From an uncultured Mycoplasmatota bacterium (GTDB taxonomy: Bacteria > Bacillota_I > Bacilli_A > RF39 > UBA660), in contig CALEBF010000014.1 in assembly GCA_937944975.1 (NCBI GenBank), forward strand, positions 1 through 64,000: a stretch of DNA of 64,000 bases. The letters are read 5' to 3'. The position numbers and the translations under genes are program-made. The notes under the pieces are model-generated. The model had not been told where the DNA came from. It saw only the letters and a list, made by a program, of their open reading frames with translations, and made no database searches. Shown here one piece after another: positions 24,998 to 33,868 of this stretch. Each line of letters starts with the position of its first letter. The stretch's first letter is position 1.

Positions 24998-25780
24998 ATG
25001 GAAGAATATTTAGAGTTTGCTAAATATATTGCAAGACAAGCAGGAATAATTATGTTGAAATATTTTTACCAAGATCATGGCGCTAGTTATAAGAGCGATG
25101 ACACAATTGTAACCTTGGCAGATAAAGAGATAAATTCATATTTAATTGAAAAAGTAAAAGAAAAATATCCTAGCCATGCTGTAGATGGAGAAGAAGAACA
25201 ATCTGGAAAAAGCAAATATGTTTGGATATGTGATCCTGTTGATGGAACAGCCATGTATGCAAGACATGTACCGGTAGCTGTATTCTCTTTGGCTTTCGTG
25301 GTAGATGGGACTCCAGTTGTTGGTGTTGTGTATGATCCATTTACAGATAATTTGTATTCGGCAATGAAAGGAAAAGGGGCATATAGAAATAATGAGAAAA
25401 TAAGCGTAAATACTTTTGAGTTAAGTAGCAAAGAAAGTGTCGCTCATTACGATATGTGGCCTCATGCAGATTACAATATATATGATTTTATAAAAGAATT
25501 AGGAAAGAATACTTACTTTGTTAGCATAGGTAGTGTGATTAGAGCTAGTATGTGTGTCGCTGAAGGAAATTTTACACTTGCCATTTTTCCTGGAACAAAA
25601 CACAAAAATTGCGATATTGCTGCTGTGAAGGTGATAGTCGAAGAAGCAGGGGGAAAAGTAACAGATTTATTTGGGCATGAGCAAAGATATGATCAAAATA
25701 TAAATGGTGCGTTGATAAGTAACGGAATCGTACATGAAGAAGTAGCAGAAGGAATTACAAAATATTTATTAGATAGATAA
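24998..25780 (+). CDS. Inositol monophosphatase family protein
   Basis: This 260-residue member of the Mg-dependent phosphatase family (IMPase/SuhB/CysQ) shows the metal-binding Glu of VDGEEEQ, the central motif WICDPVDGTAMY (normally DPLDGT), and the C-terminal KNCDIAAVKVIVEEAGG block (usually WDxAAG...). The replacement of W by N in the last motif and the full Gly/Asp set point to a divergent substrate, so inositol phosphate, fructose-1,6-bisphosphate and PAP are all possible. The ATG at 24998 has AGGGGTGAAG upstream; an in-frame GTG 12 nt earlier overlaps that site. Confidence 0.83.
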   Translation: MEEYLEFAKYIARQAGIIMLKYFYQDHGASYKSDDTIVTLADKEINSYLIEKVKEKYPSHAVDGEEEQSGKSKYVWICDPVDGTAMYARHVPVAVFSLAFVVDGTPVVGVVYDPFTDNLYSAMKGKGAYRNNEKISVNTFELSSKESVAHYDMWPHADYNIYDFIKELGKNTYFVSIGSVIRASMCVAEGNFTLAIFPGTKHKNCDIAAVKVIVEEAGGKVTDLFGHEQRYDQNINGALISNGIVHEEVAEGITKYLLDR

Positions 25781-25860
25781 TGATGCGATAAAAAATTGAA
25801 AATTAAAAATATTTGTAATGTGGAGTATGATTGTGAGCATATTAATATAGGAGGAATATT

Positions 25861-26982
25861 ATGAAATCTAAAGTAGCGATGATATTATGCTTGCTCGCTG
25901 TTGGAATCGGATTGTGGTTGGGAATCGATTTCCAATCGAAAGAAAAAGACCAGAAAGTTTCAAAAACGTTGGATAGGAAAGAAGACGTCATTGAAAAAAT
26001 GATAAATCATATGACATTAGAAGAAAAAGTAGGGCAAATGTTCATTGTACGAGTTCCAGAAAAAGATGTCCTGACAGCGATTGAGCAGTATCATTTGGGT
26101 GGTTATATTTTATATGCGAGAGATTTTCGCAATCATACGAAGGAAAGTGCGACTTCGATGATAAAGTCGTATCAAGATAGTTCCGAAATTTCTATGTTGA
26201 TCGGCGTGGATGAAGAAGGTGGAACTGTCAATCGAGTTAGTTTGTATCCAGCTTTTCGTAATTCGCCATTCTGTTCCCCACAAGAGTTATACCAAAGTGG
26301 TGGATGGGAGATGATTACGAAGGATGCGATCGAAAAAAGTAAATTATTGCACTCTCTTGGAATCAATGTCAATTTTGCACCTGTTGTAGATGTTTCGGAA
26401 AATCCAAATGATTATATCTACAGTCGTAGCTTTGGTAGTGATGCAAACATAACAGCACAGTATGCGAAAAAGGTTGTAAAGGCAATGCATAAGGAGCATA
26501 TAGAACCTGTATTAAAACATTTTCCAGGATATGGAAATAATGTAAATACTCATACTGGAATTGCTCACGATACGAGAAATTATGAGCAATTTGAAGCTTC
26601 CGATTTTATTCCATTTCAAGAAGGTGTGAAAGCAGGAGCAAATATCATTTTAGTTTCTCATAATATCGTACATTCTATGGATGATAAATATCCAGCATCT
26701 CTATCGTCTAAGGTTCATAAGATTCTGAGAGAAACACTGAATTTTGATGGCGTGGTAGTGACAGACGATCTATATATGGAAGGCATTACACAATATGTCA
26801 AAGCAGAAGAGGCAGCCATCTTGGCGGTACAGGCAGGAAATGATCTCATTTGTTGTACTGATTTTCAAATTCAAATACCAGCAGTAGTGAGTGCAGTAAA
26901 AGATGGAAAAATCAGTGAAGAAAGAATTAATTCCTCTGTTAGACGTATTTTAAAATTAAAAAAAGAGATGGGAATTTTGTAA
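25861..26982 (+). CDS. GH3 beta-N-acetylhexosaminidase-like protein (NagZ family)
   Basis: This 373-residue protein has an N-terminal membrane anchor (~7-22) and one GH3 TIM-barrel, the layout of secreted NagZ that removes GlcNAc from muropeptides. The nucleophile Asp is in VVVTDDLYMEGI. The substrate loop reads KHFPGYGNNVNTH, where standard NagZ has KHFPGHG and a catalytic Asp-x-His dyad. Here the dyad position is Asn-Thr-His. VGVDEEGGTVNR is the other hallmark. The second GH3 domain of Bacillus YbbD is missing. The ATG follows AGGAGGAAT. The altered dyad could lower or change activity. Confidence 0.85.
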   Translation: MKSKVAMILCLLAVGIGLWLGIDFQSKEKDQKVSKTLDRKEDVIEKMINHMTLEEKVGQMFIVRVPEKDVLTAIEQYHLGGYILYARDFRNHTKESATSMIKSYQDSSEISMLIGVDEEGGTVNRVSLYPAFRNSPFCSPQELYQSGGWEMITKDAIEKSKLLHSLGINVNFAPVVDVSENPNDYIYSRSFGSDANITAQYAKKVVKAMHKEHIEPVLKHFPGYGNNVNTHTGIAHDTRNYEQFEASDFIPFQEGVKAGANIILVSHNIVHSMDDKYPASLSSKVHKILRETLNFDGVVVTDDLYMEGITQYVKAEEAAILAVQAGNDLICCTDFQIQIPAVVSAVKDGKISEERINSSVRRILKLKKEMGIL

Positions 26983-26999
26983 TTTTTGAACAAAGATAC

Positions 27000-27028
27000 T
27001 TGCGCAATTTGTCGAATTATGCTATATT
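27000..27028 (+). promoter_or_regulatory. Candidate promoter of a small RNA
   Basis: TTGCGC (27000-27005), 17-bp spacer, TATATT (27023-27028). The -35 is weak. It precedes a structured stretch that ends in a terminator before the next gene's own promoter. Confidence 0.35.
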
Positions 27029-27034
27029 GATGGT

Positions 27035-27117
27035 GCAAGAATTTCTTGCGGGTATTATGAAACTTTCCCACGTTACATCGTACCCTTTTTATGACAGATA
27101 GAACTTATCTGTCTTTT
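27035..27117 (+). ncRNA. Candidate small structured RNA
   Basis: About 80 nt with three possible helices: GCAAGA/TCTTGC (27035-27049), GGGTA/TACCC (27050-27085) closing a 26-nt loop, and the terminator GACAGATA/TATCTGTC (27093-27113) with T run. No start codon plus binding site for a peptide is evident. The downstream gene has an extended -10 promoter after the terminator, so this is not obviously its leader. No known RNA family is recognised. Confidence 0.35.
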
Positions 27118-27159
27118 CTTTTGGTTTATGATATAATAAAACAAGAAAAGATGGTGCAT

Positions 27160-28014
27160 ATGAAAGCAATTTTAGAATATGAAGTAAAAGAAAGAGAAAC
27201 ATTACTTCCCTTTCTGGAACATAATTTAAAAGATATATCAAAAAAGAAAATAAAAAGCTATTTAACGCATGGCTGTGTATATGTAGATCGTAAAAAAGTA
27301 ACACAGTATAACTATAGTTTAGTTCCTGGACAAAAGATAGAGATACATCGAAGTCAAAGAAGTAGTGAGAACGCGGGAGAACTGGATATTTTATACGAGG
27401 ATAGAGACTTACTTGTCGTGAATAAGAAATCCGGATTGCTCACGATTTCGACAGAGAAAGAAAAAGAGAGAACCTTGTATCATATGGCAAGTAATTACGT
27501 AAAGAAAAACTATAAAAAAGGTAGGATATTCATCGTCCATCGGTTAGATAGAGATACATCTGGAGTCGTTGTATTTGCTAAAAATGAGCATATGAAAGAG
27601 ATGTTACAAAAAAAATGGAACGAACTTGTTCTGCATCGTGGATATATTGCGATTGTCGAAGGAAATTTGCCAAAGAGAGATGGCATGATTCATACATGGT
27701 TAAAAGAGGATGGAAACTATCGAGTGCACTCAGTAAAAAATAAAAAAGAAGGTAAGGAAGCAATAACACTATATAGAGTAATCAAAGAAAGAAAGGATAC
27801 AACTATCGTTGAGATAGAATTAAAAACTGGAAGAAAAAATCAGATACGAGTTCATCTTAGCGAACTTGGCTATCCTGTCGTAGGGGATAAAAAATATGGT
27901 GCTCGAAAGCGCTCTTCTCGTTTAGAGTTGCACGCACATCGTTTAAAGTTAAGCCATCCAGTGACACATAGAGAAATGGAGTGGATTGCCCCACTTCCTG
28001 AAGAAATGAAGTAG
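27160..28014 (+). CDS. RluA/RluD-family pseudouridine synthase
   Basis: This ~285-residue enzyme has an N-terminal S4-like domain (~15-70) and the RluA-type catalytic centre IVHRLDRDTSGVVVFAKN, in which the Asp after HRL is catalytic, plus TGRKNQIRVHLSELGYPVVGDKKYG. Members modify uridines in 23S rRNA or tRNA; the exact target is uncertain because Bacilli carry two or three paralogues. ATG codons at 27151 and 27160 are both possible; the second gives a more usual N-terminus. An extended -10 box TGATATAAT lies just upstream. First gene of a run leading to mutY. Confidence 0.85.
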   Translation: MKAILEYEVKERETLLPFLEHNLKDISKKKIKSYLTHGCVYVDRKKVTQYNYSLVPGQKIEIHRSQRSSENAGELDILYEDRDLLVVNKKSGLLTISTEKEKERTLYHMASNYVKKNYKKGRIFIVHRLDRDTSGVVVFAKNEHMKEMLQKKWNELVLHRGYIAIVEGNLPKRDGMIHTWLKEDGNYRVHSVKNKKEGKEAITLYRVIKERKDTTIVEIELKTGRKNQIRVHLSELGYPVVGDKKYGARKRSSRLELHAHRLKLSHPVTHREMEWIAPLPEEMK

Positions 28015-28027
28015 AAAAGAGGTAAAT

Positions 28028-28384
28028 ATGAATAATTTATTTATTGCATATCCAAAGTGCAGTACTTGTCAAAAAGCAAAGAAATGGTTAGAAGATCATA
28101 AGATTGAATTTGAAGAAAGACATATTGTCGATGATCGCCCTTTAAAAGAAGAATTGAGAGAGTGGCATCGTGAAAGTGGATTACCATTAAAGCGTTTTTT
28201 TAATACGAGTGGATTAAAATATAAGGAATTAGGATTGAAAGATAAGCTTCCAATGATGAGAGAAGAAGAACAATTAGATTTATTATCTAGTGATGGAATG
28301 TTAGTAAAAAGACCACTTTTGATTACACCATCGCATATATATGTTGGATTCAAAGAAAAAGAGTGGAGTAGTTTAGAATCATGA
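28028..28384 (+). CDS. ArsC/Spx-like thioredoxin-fold protein
   Basis: This 118-residue protein of the ArsC/Spx family has CSTCQKAKKWL, a CxxC redox pair at Cys 12 and 15, and the RPLLI block at ~97-101 followed by the typical VGFKEKEW end. Length and motifs match small YffB/Spx-like members rather than arsenate reductases in an ars operon. The three conserved basic residues of arsenate reductase are not clear. GAGGTAA precedes the ATG. It overlaps the next gene by 4 nt. Confidence 0.82.
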   Translation: MNNLFIAYPKCSTCQKAKKWLEDHKIEFEERHIVDDRPLKEELREWHRESGLPLKRFFNTSGLKYKELGLKDKLPMMREEEQLDLLSSDGMLVKRPLLITPSHIYVGFKEKEWSSLES

Positions 28385-28875
28385 TAGAACATCAAGAACA
28401 TGAATTTCCACCTTTTTATGAACATGATTCTAAGATTCTTATTTTAGGAAGTTTTCCATCTAAAAAATCGAGGGAAGTTGGTTTTTATTACATGCATCCA
28501 CAAAATCGTTTTTGGAAAGTACTCGCTCGTGTTTTTGAGTGTAAACTTCCTGAGACGCTGTCGGATAAGAAAGCATTCTTGAGAGAAAATCACATTGCTC
28601 TTTGGGATGTCATTGAAAGTTGCGATATTAAAAATTCAAGTGATGCTAGTATACGGAATGTAAAGCCGACGAAGATCGTTGAGTTGATGAAGAAAACGAA
28701 GATCGATACTATTGTAACAACAGGAAAAAAAGCGCATGAATTATATCAGAAGTACAGTAAAGATATCGTAGGAATTGAAGATATTACACTACCGTCTACG
28801 AGTTCTGCCAACATTGCTAATTATAGTGAAGACGATTTAGTTAAGTGCTATCAGAAATTAAAGGAGTTTTTATGA
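28381..28875 (+). CDS. DNA-deoxyinosine glycosylase (uracil-DNA glycosylase superfamily)
   Basis: This 164-residue enzyme is of the hypoxanthine-DNA glycosylase group. The substrate-binding motif is LILGSFPSKKSREVGFYYMHPQNRFW (read across residues ~21-46, with GSFPS and YYxHPQNRFW diagnostic), and the closing motif is LPSTSSANI. It would remove hypoxanthine left by adenine deamination. It sits in a tight run with mutY (ATGA overlap), which suggests a base-excision repair operon. Confidence 0.85.
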   Translation: MIEHQEHEFPPFYEHDSKILILGSFPSKKSREVGFYYMHPQNRFWKVLARVFECKLPETLSDKKAFLRENHIALWDVIESCDIKNSSDASIRNVKPTKIVELMKKTKIDTIVTTGKKAHELYQKYSKDIVGIEDITLPSTSSANIANYSEDDLVKCYQKLKEFL

Positions 28876-29960
28876 AATTATCGAAGGAAATAGTAGAACC
28901 TTTACTTCATTGGTATCGAGAGAATGCGAGAGAGTTACCTTGGAGAAGGGATGTGACACCTTATCATGTGTGGGTGAGCGAAATCATGTTACAGCAGACG
29001 CGTGTGGAAGCTGTCGTTGACTATTATTACCGTTTTATGGAAGCACTTCCAACAATTCAGGATTTAGCTGTGATCGATGAGGAAAAACTTTTAAAGCTAT
29101 GGGAAGGTCTTGGATATTATAGTCGTGTGCGAAATTTACAGAAAACAGCGCAACTCTTGTGTCGAGATAATGATGGAAAACTCCCAGAGACTTATGACGA
29201 GTTAATAACACTTCCTGGAATCGGACCTTATACTGCAGGAGCGATTAGTTCGATTGCATATCAGAAAAAGGTAGCAGCTGTCGATGGAAATGTTTTACGA
29301 GTCGTCAGTCGTCTTTCCCTAGATTCTTCATGTATCGATGAAGAGCGTGTTAAGAAAATGTGGAAAGAAGAAATCGAAAAGGTGATGCCGACAGAAAGTG
29401 GCATGTTTAATCAAGCTATGATGGAAATTGGAGCCACTATCTGTATTCCAAATGGAAAACCGCTTTGTCATGCGTGTCCACTGTCGCATCTGTGTAAAGC
29501 ATATCGTCAAAACAAAGTATTAGAATATCCTGTGCGAAAGCAGAAGCGAAAAAGAGAAGGTATACCGATGACGGTATTTTTAATGTTGTATCACAATCGT
29601 GTCGCAATTTTAAAAAGAGATCGCGAAGGACTGCTTGCTAATTTTTACGAGTTTCCAAACGTCGATGGAACATTATCGCAAGAAGAGGCAGAAAAGTATT
29701 TAAAAGAGCACAATATAAAATGGATAGGGATAGAAGAAGGACCAAGTGCAAAACATATTTTTACGCATAAAGAGTGGCATATGACAAGTTATATCGTGTG
29801 GTTACAAGAAACAATGGAATCGTATTTGTTTTCCACAGGAAAAGAATTAAACGAAGTGTATCCAATTCCAAGCGCCTTTGAAAAATACCGTAAATGTGTG
29901 GAAAACTTGTGGAATGAAGAAGCTTATTTACATTTTTCCACAGGAAAATATTTAAAATGA
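28872..29960 (+). CDS. mutY: A/G-specific adenine glycosylase MutY
   Basis: This 362-residue repair enzyme removes adenine opposite 8-oxoguanine. The catalytic Glu is in VSEIMLQQTRVE, helix-hairpin-helix is LPGIGPYTAGAI, the Asp is in AAVDGNVLRV, and the [4Fe-4S] loop has Cys in CIPNGKPLCHACPLSHLC. A C-terminal NUDIX-like recognition domain (~235-350) is present. The ATG overlaps the previous stop and follows AAGGAG. A longer frame to 28845 exists but is inside the glycosylase gene. Confidence 0.94.
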   Translation: MKLSKEIVEPLLHWYRENARELPWRRDVTPYHVWVSEIMLQQTRVEAVVDYYYRFMEALPTIQDLAVIDEEKLLKLWEGLGYYSRVRNLQKTAQLLCRDNDGKLPETYDELITLPGIGPYTAGAISSIAYQKKVAAVDGNVLRVVSRLSLDSSCIDEERVKKMWKEEIEKVMPTESGMFNQAMMEIGATICIPNGKPLCHACPLSHLCKAYRQNKVLEYPVRKQKRKREGIPMTVFLMLYHNRVAILKRDREGLLANFYEFPNVDGTLSQEEAEKYLKEHNIKWIGIEEGPSAKHIFTHKEWHMTSYIVWLQETMESYLFSTGKELNEVYPIPSAFEKYRKCVENLWNEEAYLHFSTGKYLK

Positions 29961-29992
29961 CAAAGGATGTGTAAAGTTGACAATATTTGTCA

Positions 29993-30022
29993 AAAGAAAT
30001 GTGTAAATCATTTCTTTTTTTT
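29993..30022 (+). terminator. mutY terminator
   Basis: AAAGAAATG / CATTTCTTT, 7-nt loop, long T run. Confidence 0.85.
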
Positions 30023-30048
30023 GCTATACTAATAATAGGGTGATGTGC

Positions 30049-31314
30049 ATGCCGGACTTAATTTATTTGGATCATACTTATCAGGTGTTAGAGCGTGTTA
30101 ATTTAAATCAACATAAGTATATATTTGCACTACATTTGAATCGGTTAGAATATTTAGAACATTCCGAAGGAATGACCTATATAAAACCAAAGCCAGAAGA
30201 TTTCAAAAATAGTAAAGATCTAACATATGTAGCAGAGCAATATTTATTAACACAGTTCCAAAGAGATGTCGAAGCAAAGATCAACAGTGGTCAAATTCAC
30301 TCGTTGGATGAACTAAAAGACACTATGAAAAATTTTAAAACATTTGCAGAACAAGACCCAAAATTACACAACTTAATGCAGGTAAATCAAAATATGAGCT
30401 TATCGGATCCTAAATTTATGAAGATGGTGACGGAAATGATTCAATATTATGAATCGAGAGGAATCGACAGAACACCATTAGAGTTAGAAAATGCAAAAAA
30501 AGTTGATGCAAACGATAAGGAATACATCCAACATGTCGATCAACAGGGAAACGTGAGTGTTGTAGAGAATAATTCTGTATTTGGTGTAAAAGAAGAATAC
30601 GAGCGAAGAAAAGATGATATAAAGGATCTTTCAAAAGAAAGCGGAAGTTTGAATGCAGATACGATTTTTAAAGACATGGAGAAGTCTAAAATTGGAGTTC
30701 ATCTTGAACAAGCTCATCAAGTCAATAAACAAGGTTTAAATAACGATGAAAAGTCACGTATGAATACTGTAGAGCAAACTGTAGACGATGAAGTTTTATA
30801 TGATCCGATCAATAATATATATTATAATGCACGGACCCAAGAGGTTTTAACAACAGAGCAAAAAGATGGTATGATTGCAGTAAAACGGACCTCTGGAACT
30901 GATTATGAGACAATGGACGATGGTACGATAAGACAAGAAGAATTTGATTCTATTCCGGTAGAAGAGTTTCAAGCGGATTGTTTGCTTGCCGAAGAGATGA
31001 TCAATCAAATGAGTGATGAAACGAAAGATATCAACGTTGATGAACTCGTAGGTGTAATCGTCAATAAAAAAGCTGCGATGACTCCGGAACAAAGGAGAGA
31101 GTATCAGACGAAATTGTCTAACTATATTCATTTCCGAATGGAAAAATTAAGAGAATTGGAACCAGAGCAAAAAAGTATGGGTGGATATCAATACCAACTA
31201 AAGCCACCAACTCGAACAGAGGTAAGTGGATACGCAACGCCAGTCTTACTCGGAATGCTCGTTGGCTTAACATTATTTGCGGCACCAATGATTGCACTTT
31301 TATTTCAAGCGTAA
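30049..31314 (+). CDS. C-terminally anchored protein of unknown function
   Basis: This 421-residue, acidic, helix-rich protein ends with one membrane helix (~393-415, ATPVLLGMLVGLTLFAAPMIALLF). The soluble ~390 residues should be cytoplasmic. No enzyme motif was found. The middle holds a short beta-like pattern, VLYDPINNIYYNARTQEVLTT, resembling a small repeat unit, seen once. The start at 30049 has AGGGTGAT four bases upstream; ATG 30043 and GTG 30040 overlap that site. Transcribed alone, before clpC. Confidence 0.7.
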   Translation: MPDLIYLDHTYQVLERVNLNQHKYIFALHLNRLEYLEHSEGMTYIKPKPEDFKNSKDLTYVAEQYLLTQFQRDVEAKINSGQIHSLDELKDTMKNFKTFAEQDPKLHNLMQVNQNMSLSDPKFMKMVTEMIQYYESRGIDRTPLELENAKKVDANDKEYIQHVDQQGNVSVVENNSVFGVKEEYERRKDDIKDLSKESGSLNADTIFKDMEKSKIGVHLEQAHQVNKQGLNNDEKSRMNTVEQTVDDEVLYDPINNIYYNARTQEVLTTEQKDGMIAVKRTSGTDYETMDDGTIRQEEFDSIPVEEFQADCLLAEEMINQMSDETKDINVDELVGVIVNKKAAMTPEQRREYQTKLSNYIHFRMEKLRELEPEQKSMGGYQYQLKPPTRTEVSGYATPVLLGMLVGLTLFAAPMIALLFQA

Positions 31315-31375
31315 TTGTGCAAAAATTGGCATATAAAAAATAAAAAGGGAATTGGCTTGAAAAATAAACGAAAAG

Positions 31376-31402
31376 AGAGAATCGAGAAAAGATTCTCTTT
31401 TT
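31376..31402 (+). terminator. Terminator before clpC
   Basis: AGAGAATC / GATTCTCT, 7-nt loop, T run. Confidence 0.8.
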
Positions 31403-31468
31403 TCTGTGTTTAAAAAGACAAAAAATTTACCAACATAATCATAGAATGTTAATAGAGAGGGAGATAAT

Positions 31469-33793
31469 ATGTTTGGAAATTTTACAGAAGAAGCAAGAAA
31501 AATACTAGTGATGGCAAAATCCGAGATGAAAGCATTAAAACATCCATACGTAGGAAGTGAACATTTATTACTCGCTATTTTAAAAAATAAAAACAATGTG
31601 TCAAGACGACTAGGAGAGTACGACATTACTTATGAAAATGTCAAACAGGAAATAGAGCGAATTATTGGAACGGGTTCGATGGAAGCAACGTGGTTTTTAT
31701 ATACGCCACTGTTAAAGAGAGTTTTAGAAAATGCAATTATCGACAGCAAAGAAAATAACCAAAGTGAAGTGACGATAGAACACTTGTTTTCTAGTTTGTT
31801 GGAAGAAGGAGAAGGTGTTGCAATTCGTATTTTATTAGGAATGGGAGTGGATTTAGATGAATTATATGGAGAATTTTCTTATAAAATCAATCGTCCGATG
31901 AAAGGAAAAAAGCACAAAAAATTATTGTTGGAAGAACTGGGAGTAGATTTGACGAAAAAAGCGAGAGAACAAGAACTTGATCCTGTGATTGGACGTGAGA
32001 CGGAAATGCAACGTGTATTAGAAATATTATCTCGTCGCACGAAAAATAATCCTTTATTAATTGGGGAGGCAGGAGTAGGAAAGACGGCAATCGTAGAGGA
32101 GTTGAGTCGTCGCATCGCACTAGGGGATGTGCCAATGACTTTAAAGAATAAACGGATTATTAGTCTCGATATGGCAACAGCTGTTGCGGGTACAAAATAT
32201 CGCGGGGAATTCGAAGAACGAATTCGAAAAATATTAAAAGAAATAGAAGAGAACGACGATATTATACTTTTTATCGATGAAATTCATACGCTAGTTGGAG
32301 CTGGTGGAGCTGAAGGTGCAATCGATGCATCAAACATTTTTAAACCTGCTTTAGCGCGAGGGAAACTACGTTGTATCGGAGCGACGACAATACAAGAATA
32401 TAAGAAATTTATGGAGGAAGACAGTGCATTAGAACGGCGTTTTCAAAAAGTATATATCGAAGCGCCGACAAGACAAGTAGTAAAAGAAATTTTAATGAAG
32501 TTGAAGCCAATTTACGAATCTTTTCATTATGTTACGGTAAAAGAAGAGATGATCGATTTTATGATCGAATTGAGTGAAAGGTATATCTATGATCGGAATC
32601 AGCCAGATAAAGCAATTGACTTGATGGATGAAGTTTGTGCGAAAGTAAGTTTAAAGGAGAGTAAAGAATATACGAAGTATCATCAATTAGGAAAAGAATT
32701 AAAAGAAGTAATAGAAGAGAAAAATCAAGCGATATTGGATAACCGTTTTGATATCGCATCGAAATGGAAAGAAAAAGAAAATCAATTGGCAGATCAAATG
32801 AATCAACTAGAACTCAAATTATATCATAAGAAAAAGACGAAAGCTGTGACCAAAAAAGATATTGCAGAAGTATTGCATTTAAAGACAAAGATTCCAATTT
32901 ATGAAATATTAAAAGAGAATAAGAGAGTTGTAGAAGAGATCGAAAAGAATATTACACATCATATCATTGGACAGAAGAAGGCCGTCGGAGAAACGATTCA
33001 GGTAGCGAAGCGTATTAAATTAGGATTAAAAGAGGAAAGCAGGCCTTATTCTATGCTATATTGTGGTCCGAGTGGGGTCGGGAAGACAGAGTTATCTAAA
33101 GTGTTTGGTTCCGAATTAGTAGGAAAAGAAAATGTGATTCGTCTCGATATGAGCGAATATACAGAAGCACATTCAGTAAGTAAAATTGTCGGTGCTCCAC
33201 CGGGATATGTAGGGTATAAAGATCATCAAAATCTTTTGGAGGAAATTAGGAATAAACCTTACTCTGTCTTGATTCTAGATGAGATTGAGAAGGCACATCC
33301 GAGTATTATCCATCTACTATTCCAAATTTTAGATGAGGGAAAAATAAAAGATTCCAACGGAGTGGTGGTACATTTTGATCACGTTGTCATATTGATGACT
33401 TCCAATATAGGATTTCACGAAATTAATATCGGATTCACAAAGGAAAACAACGATGTGGTACTGACGAAGTTAAAAGAAAATTTTTCGGTGCCATTTATCA
33501 ATCGTATCGATCAGGTCATTGTATTTGATGCCCTTCAAGAATCGGAAATTCGTCAGATTATCGAACAACAGTTAGATACATTGAAACAAAAATATAAACG
33601 GAAGGGAATTCAAATTAAATTTGGACGTGAGATTCTACCTGCTTTAGTTAGTATGAGTGATTATCGTGAGTTTGGTGCACGAAGAATTTCTAAGTTAATT
33701 AAGGATAAAATAGAAAATCAAATGATGGAAGATATATTGAATCATAAAGAATGTATTACGATAACGAAAATAAAAGAAGAGGCAACTGTTTGA
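31469..33793 (+). CDS. clpC: ATP-dependent Clp protease ATP-binding subunit ClpC
   Basis: This 774-residue AAA+ unfoldase feeds substrates to ClpP. It has an N-terminal double Clp-N domain (~1-145), a first AAA module with GEAGVGKTAI and FIDEIHTLVGAGG, a middle helical region (~400-470), and a second AAA module with GPSGVGKTEL, ILDEIEKAHP and the arginine-rich C-domain (EFGARRISKLI). The short middle domain fits ClpC rather than ClpB. The usual ctsR-mcsA-mcsB neighbours are absent, and no CtsR or CIRCE operator was found upstream. GAGAGGGAGA precedes the ATG. Confidence 0.93.
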   Translation: MFGNFTEEARKILVMAKSEMKALKHPYVGSEHLLLAILKNKNNVSRRLGEYDITYENVKQEIERIIGTGSMEATWFLYTPLLKRVLENAIIDSKENNQSEVTIEHLFSSLLEEGEGVAIRILLGMGVDLDELYGEFSYKINRPMKGKKHKKLLLEELGVDLTKKAREQELDPVIGRETEMQRVLEILSRRTKNNPLLIGEAGVGKTAIVEELSRRIALGDVPMTLKNKRIISLDMATAVAGTKYRGEFEERIRKILKEIEENDDIILFIDEIHTLVGAGGAEGAIDASNIFKPALARGKLRCIGATTIQEYKKFMEEDSALERRFQKVYIEAPTRQVVKEILMKLKPIYESFHYVTVKEEMIDFMIELSERYIYDRNQPDKAIDLMDEVCAKVSLKESKEYTKYHQLGKELKEVIEEKNQAILDNRFDIASKWKEKENQLADQMNQLELKLYHKKKTKAVTKKDIAEVLHLKTKIPIYEILKENKRVVEEIEKNITHHIIGQKKAVGETIQVAKRIKLGLKEESRPYSMLYCGPSGVGKTELSKVFGSELVGKENVIRLDMSEYTEAHSVSKIVGAPPGYVGYKDHQNLLEEIRNKPYSVLILDEIEKAHPSIIHLLFQILDEGKIKDSNGVVVHFDHVVILMTSNIGFHEINIGFTKENNDVVLTKLKENFSVPFINRIDQVIVFDALQESEIRQIIEQQLDTLKQKYKRKGIQIKFGREILPALVSMSDYREFGARRISKLIKDKIENQMMEDILNHKECITITKIKEEATV

Positions 33794-33808
33794 CAGTTGC
33801 TTCTTTTT
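33782..33808 (+). terminator. clpC terminator
   Basis: GCAACTGT / ACAGTTGC with TTG loop and T-rich tail, overlapping the stop codon. Confidence 0.8.
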
Positions 33809-33868
33809 CGAGGTTCTAAAAGACTTGCAAAACTTTTCAGAAATGATATAATTATTTCAGGTGATATT

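Noticed and set aside
27091..27159. Upstream extension of the RluD-type synthase
   Set aside because: This part of the frame runs through the terminator hairpin and promoter; the S4 domain starts later.
31403..31468. CtsR or CIRCE operator before clpC
   Set aside because: Neither the CtsR heptad direct repeat nor the CIRCE inverted repeat is present in the clpC leader.
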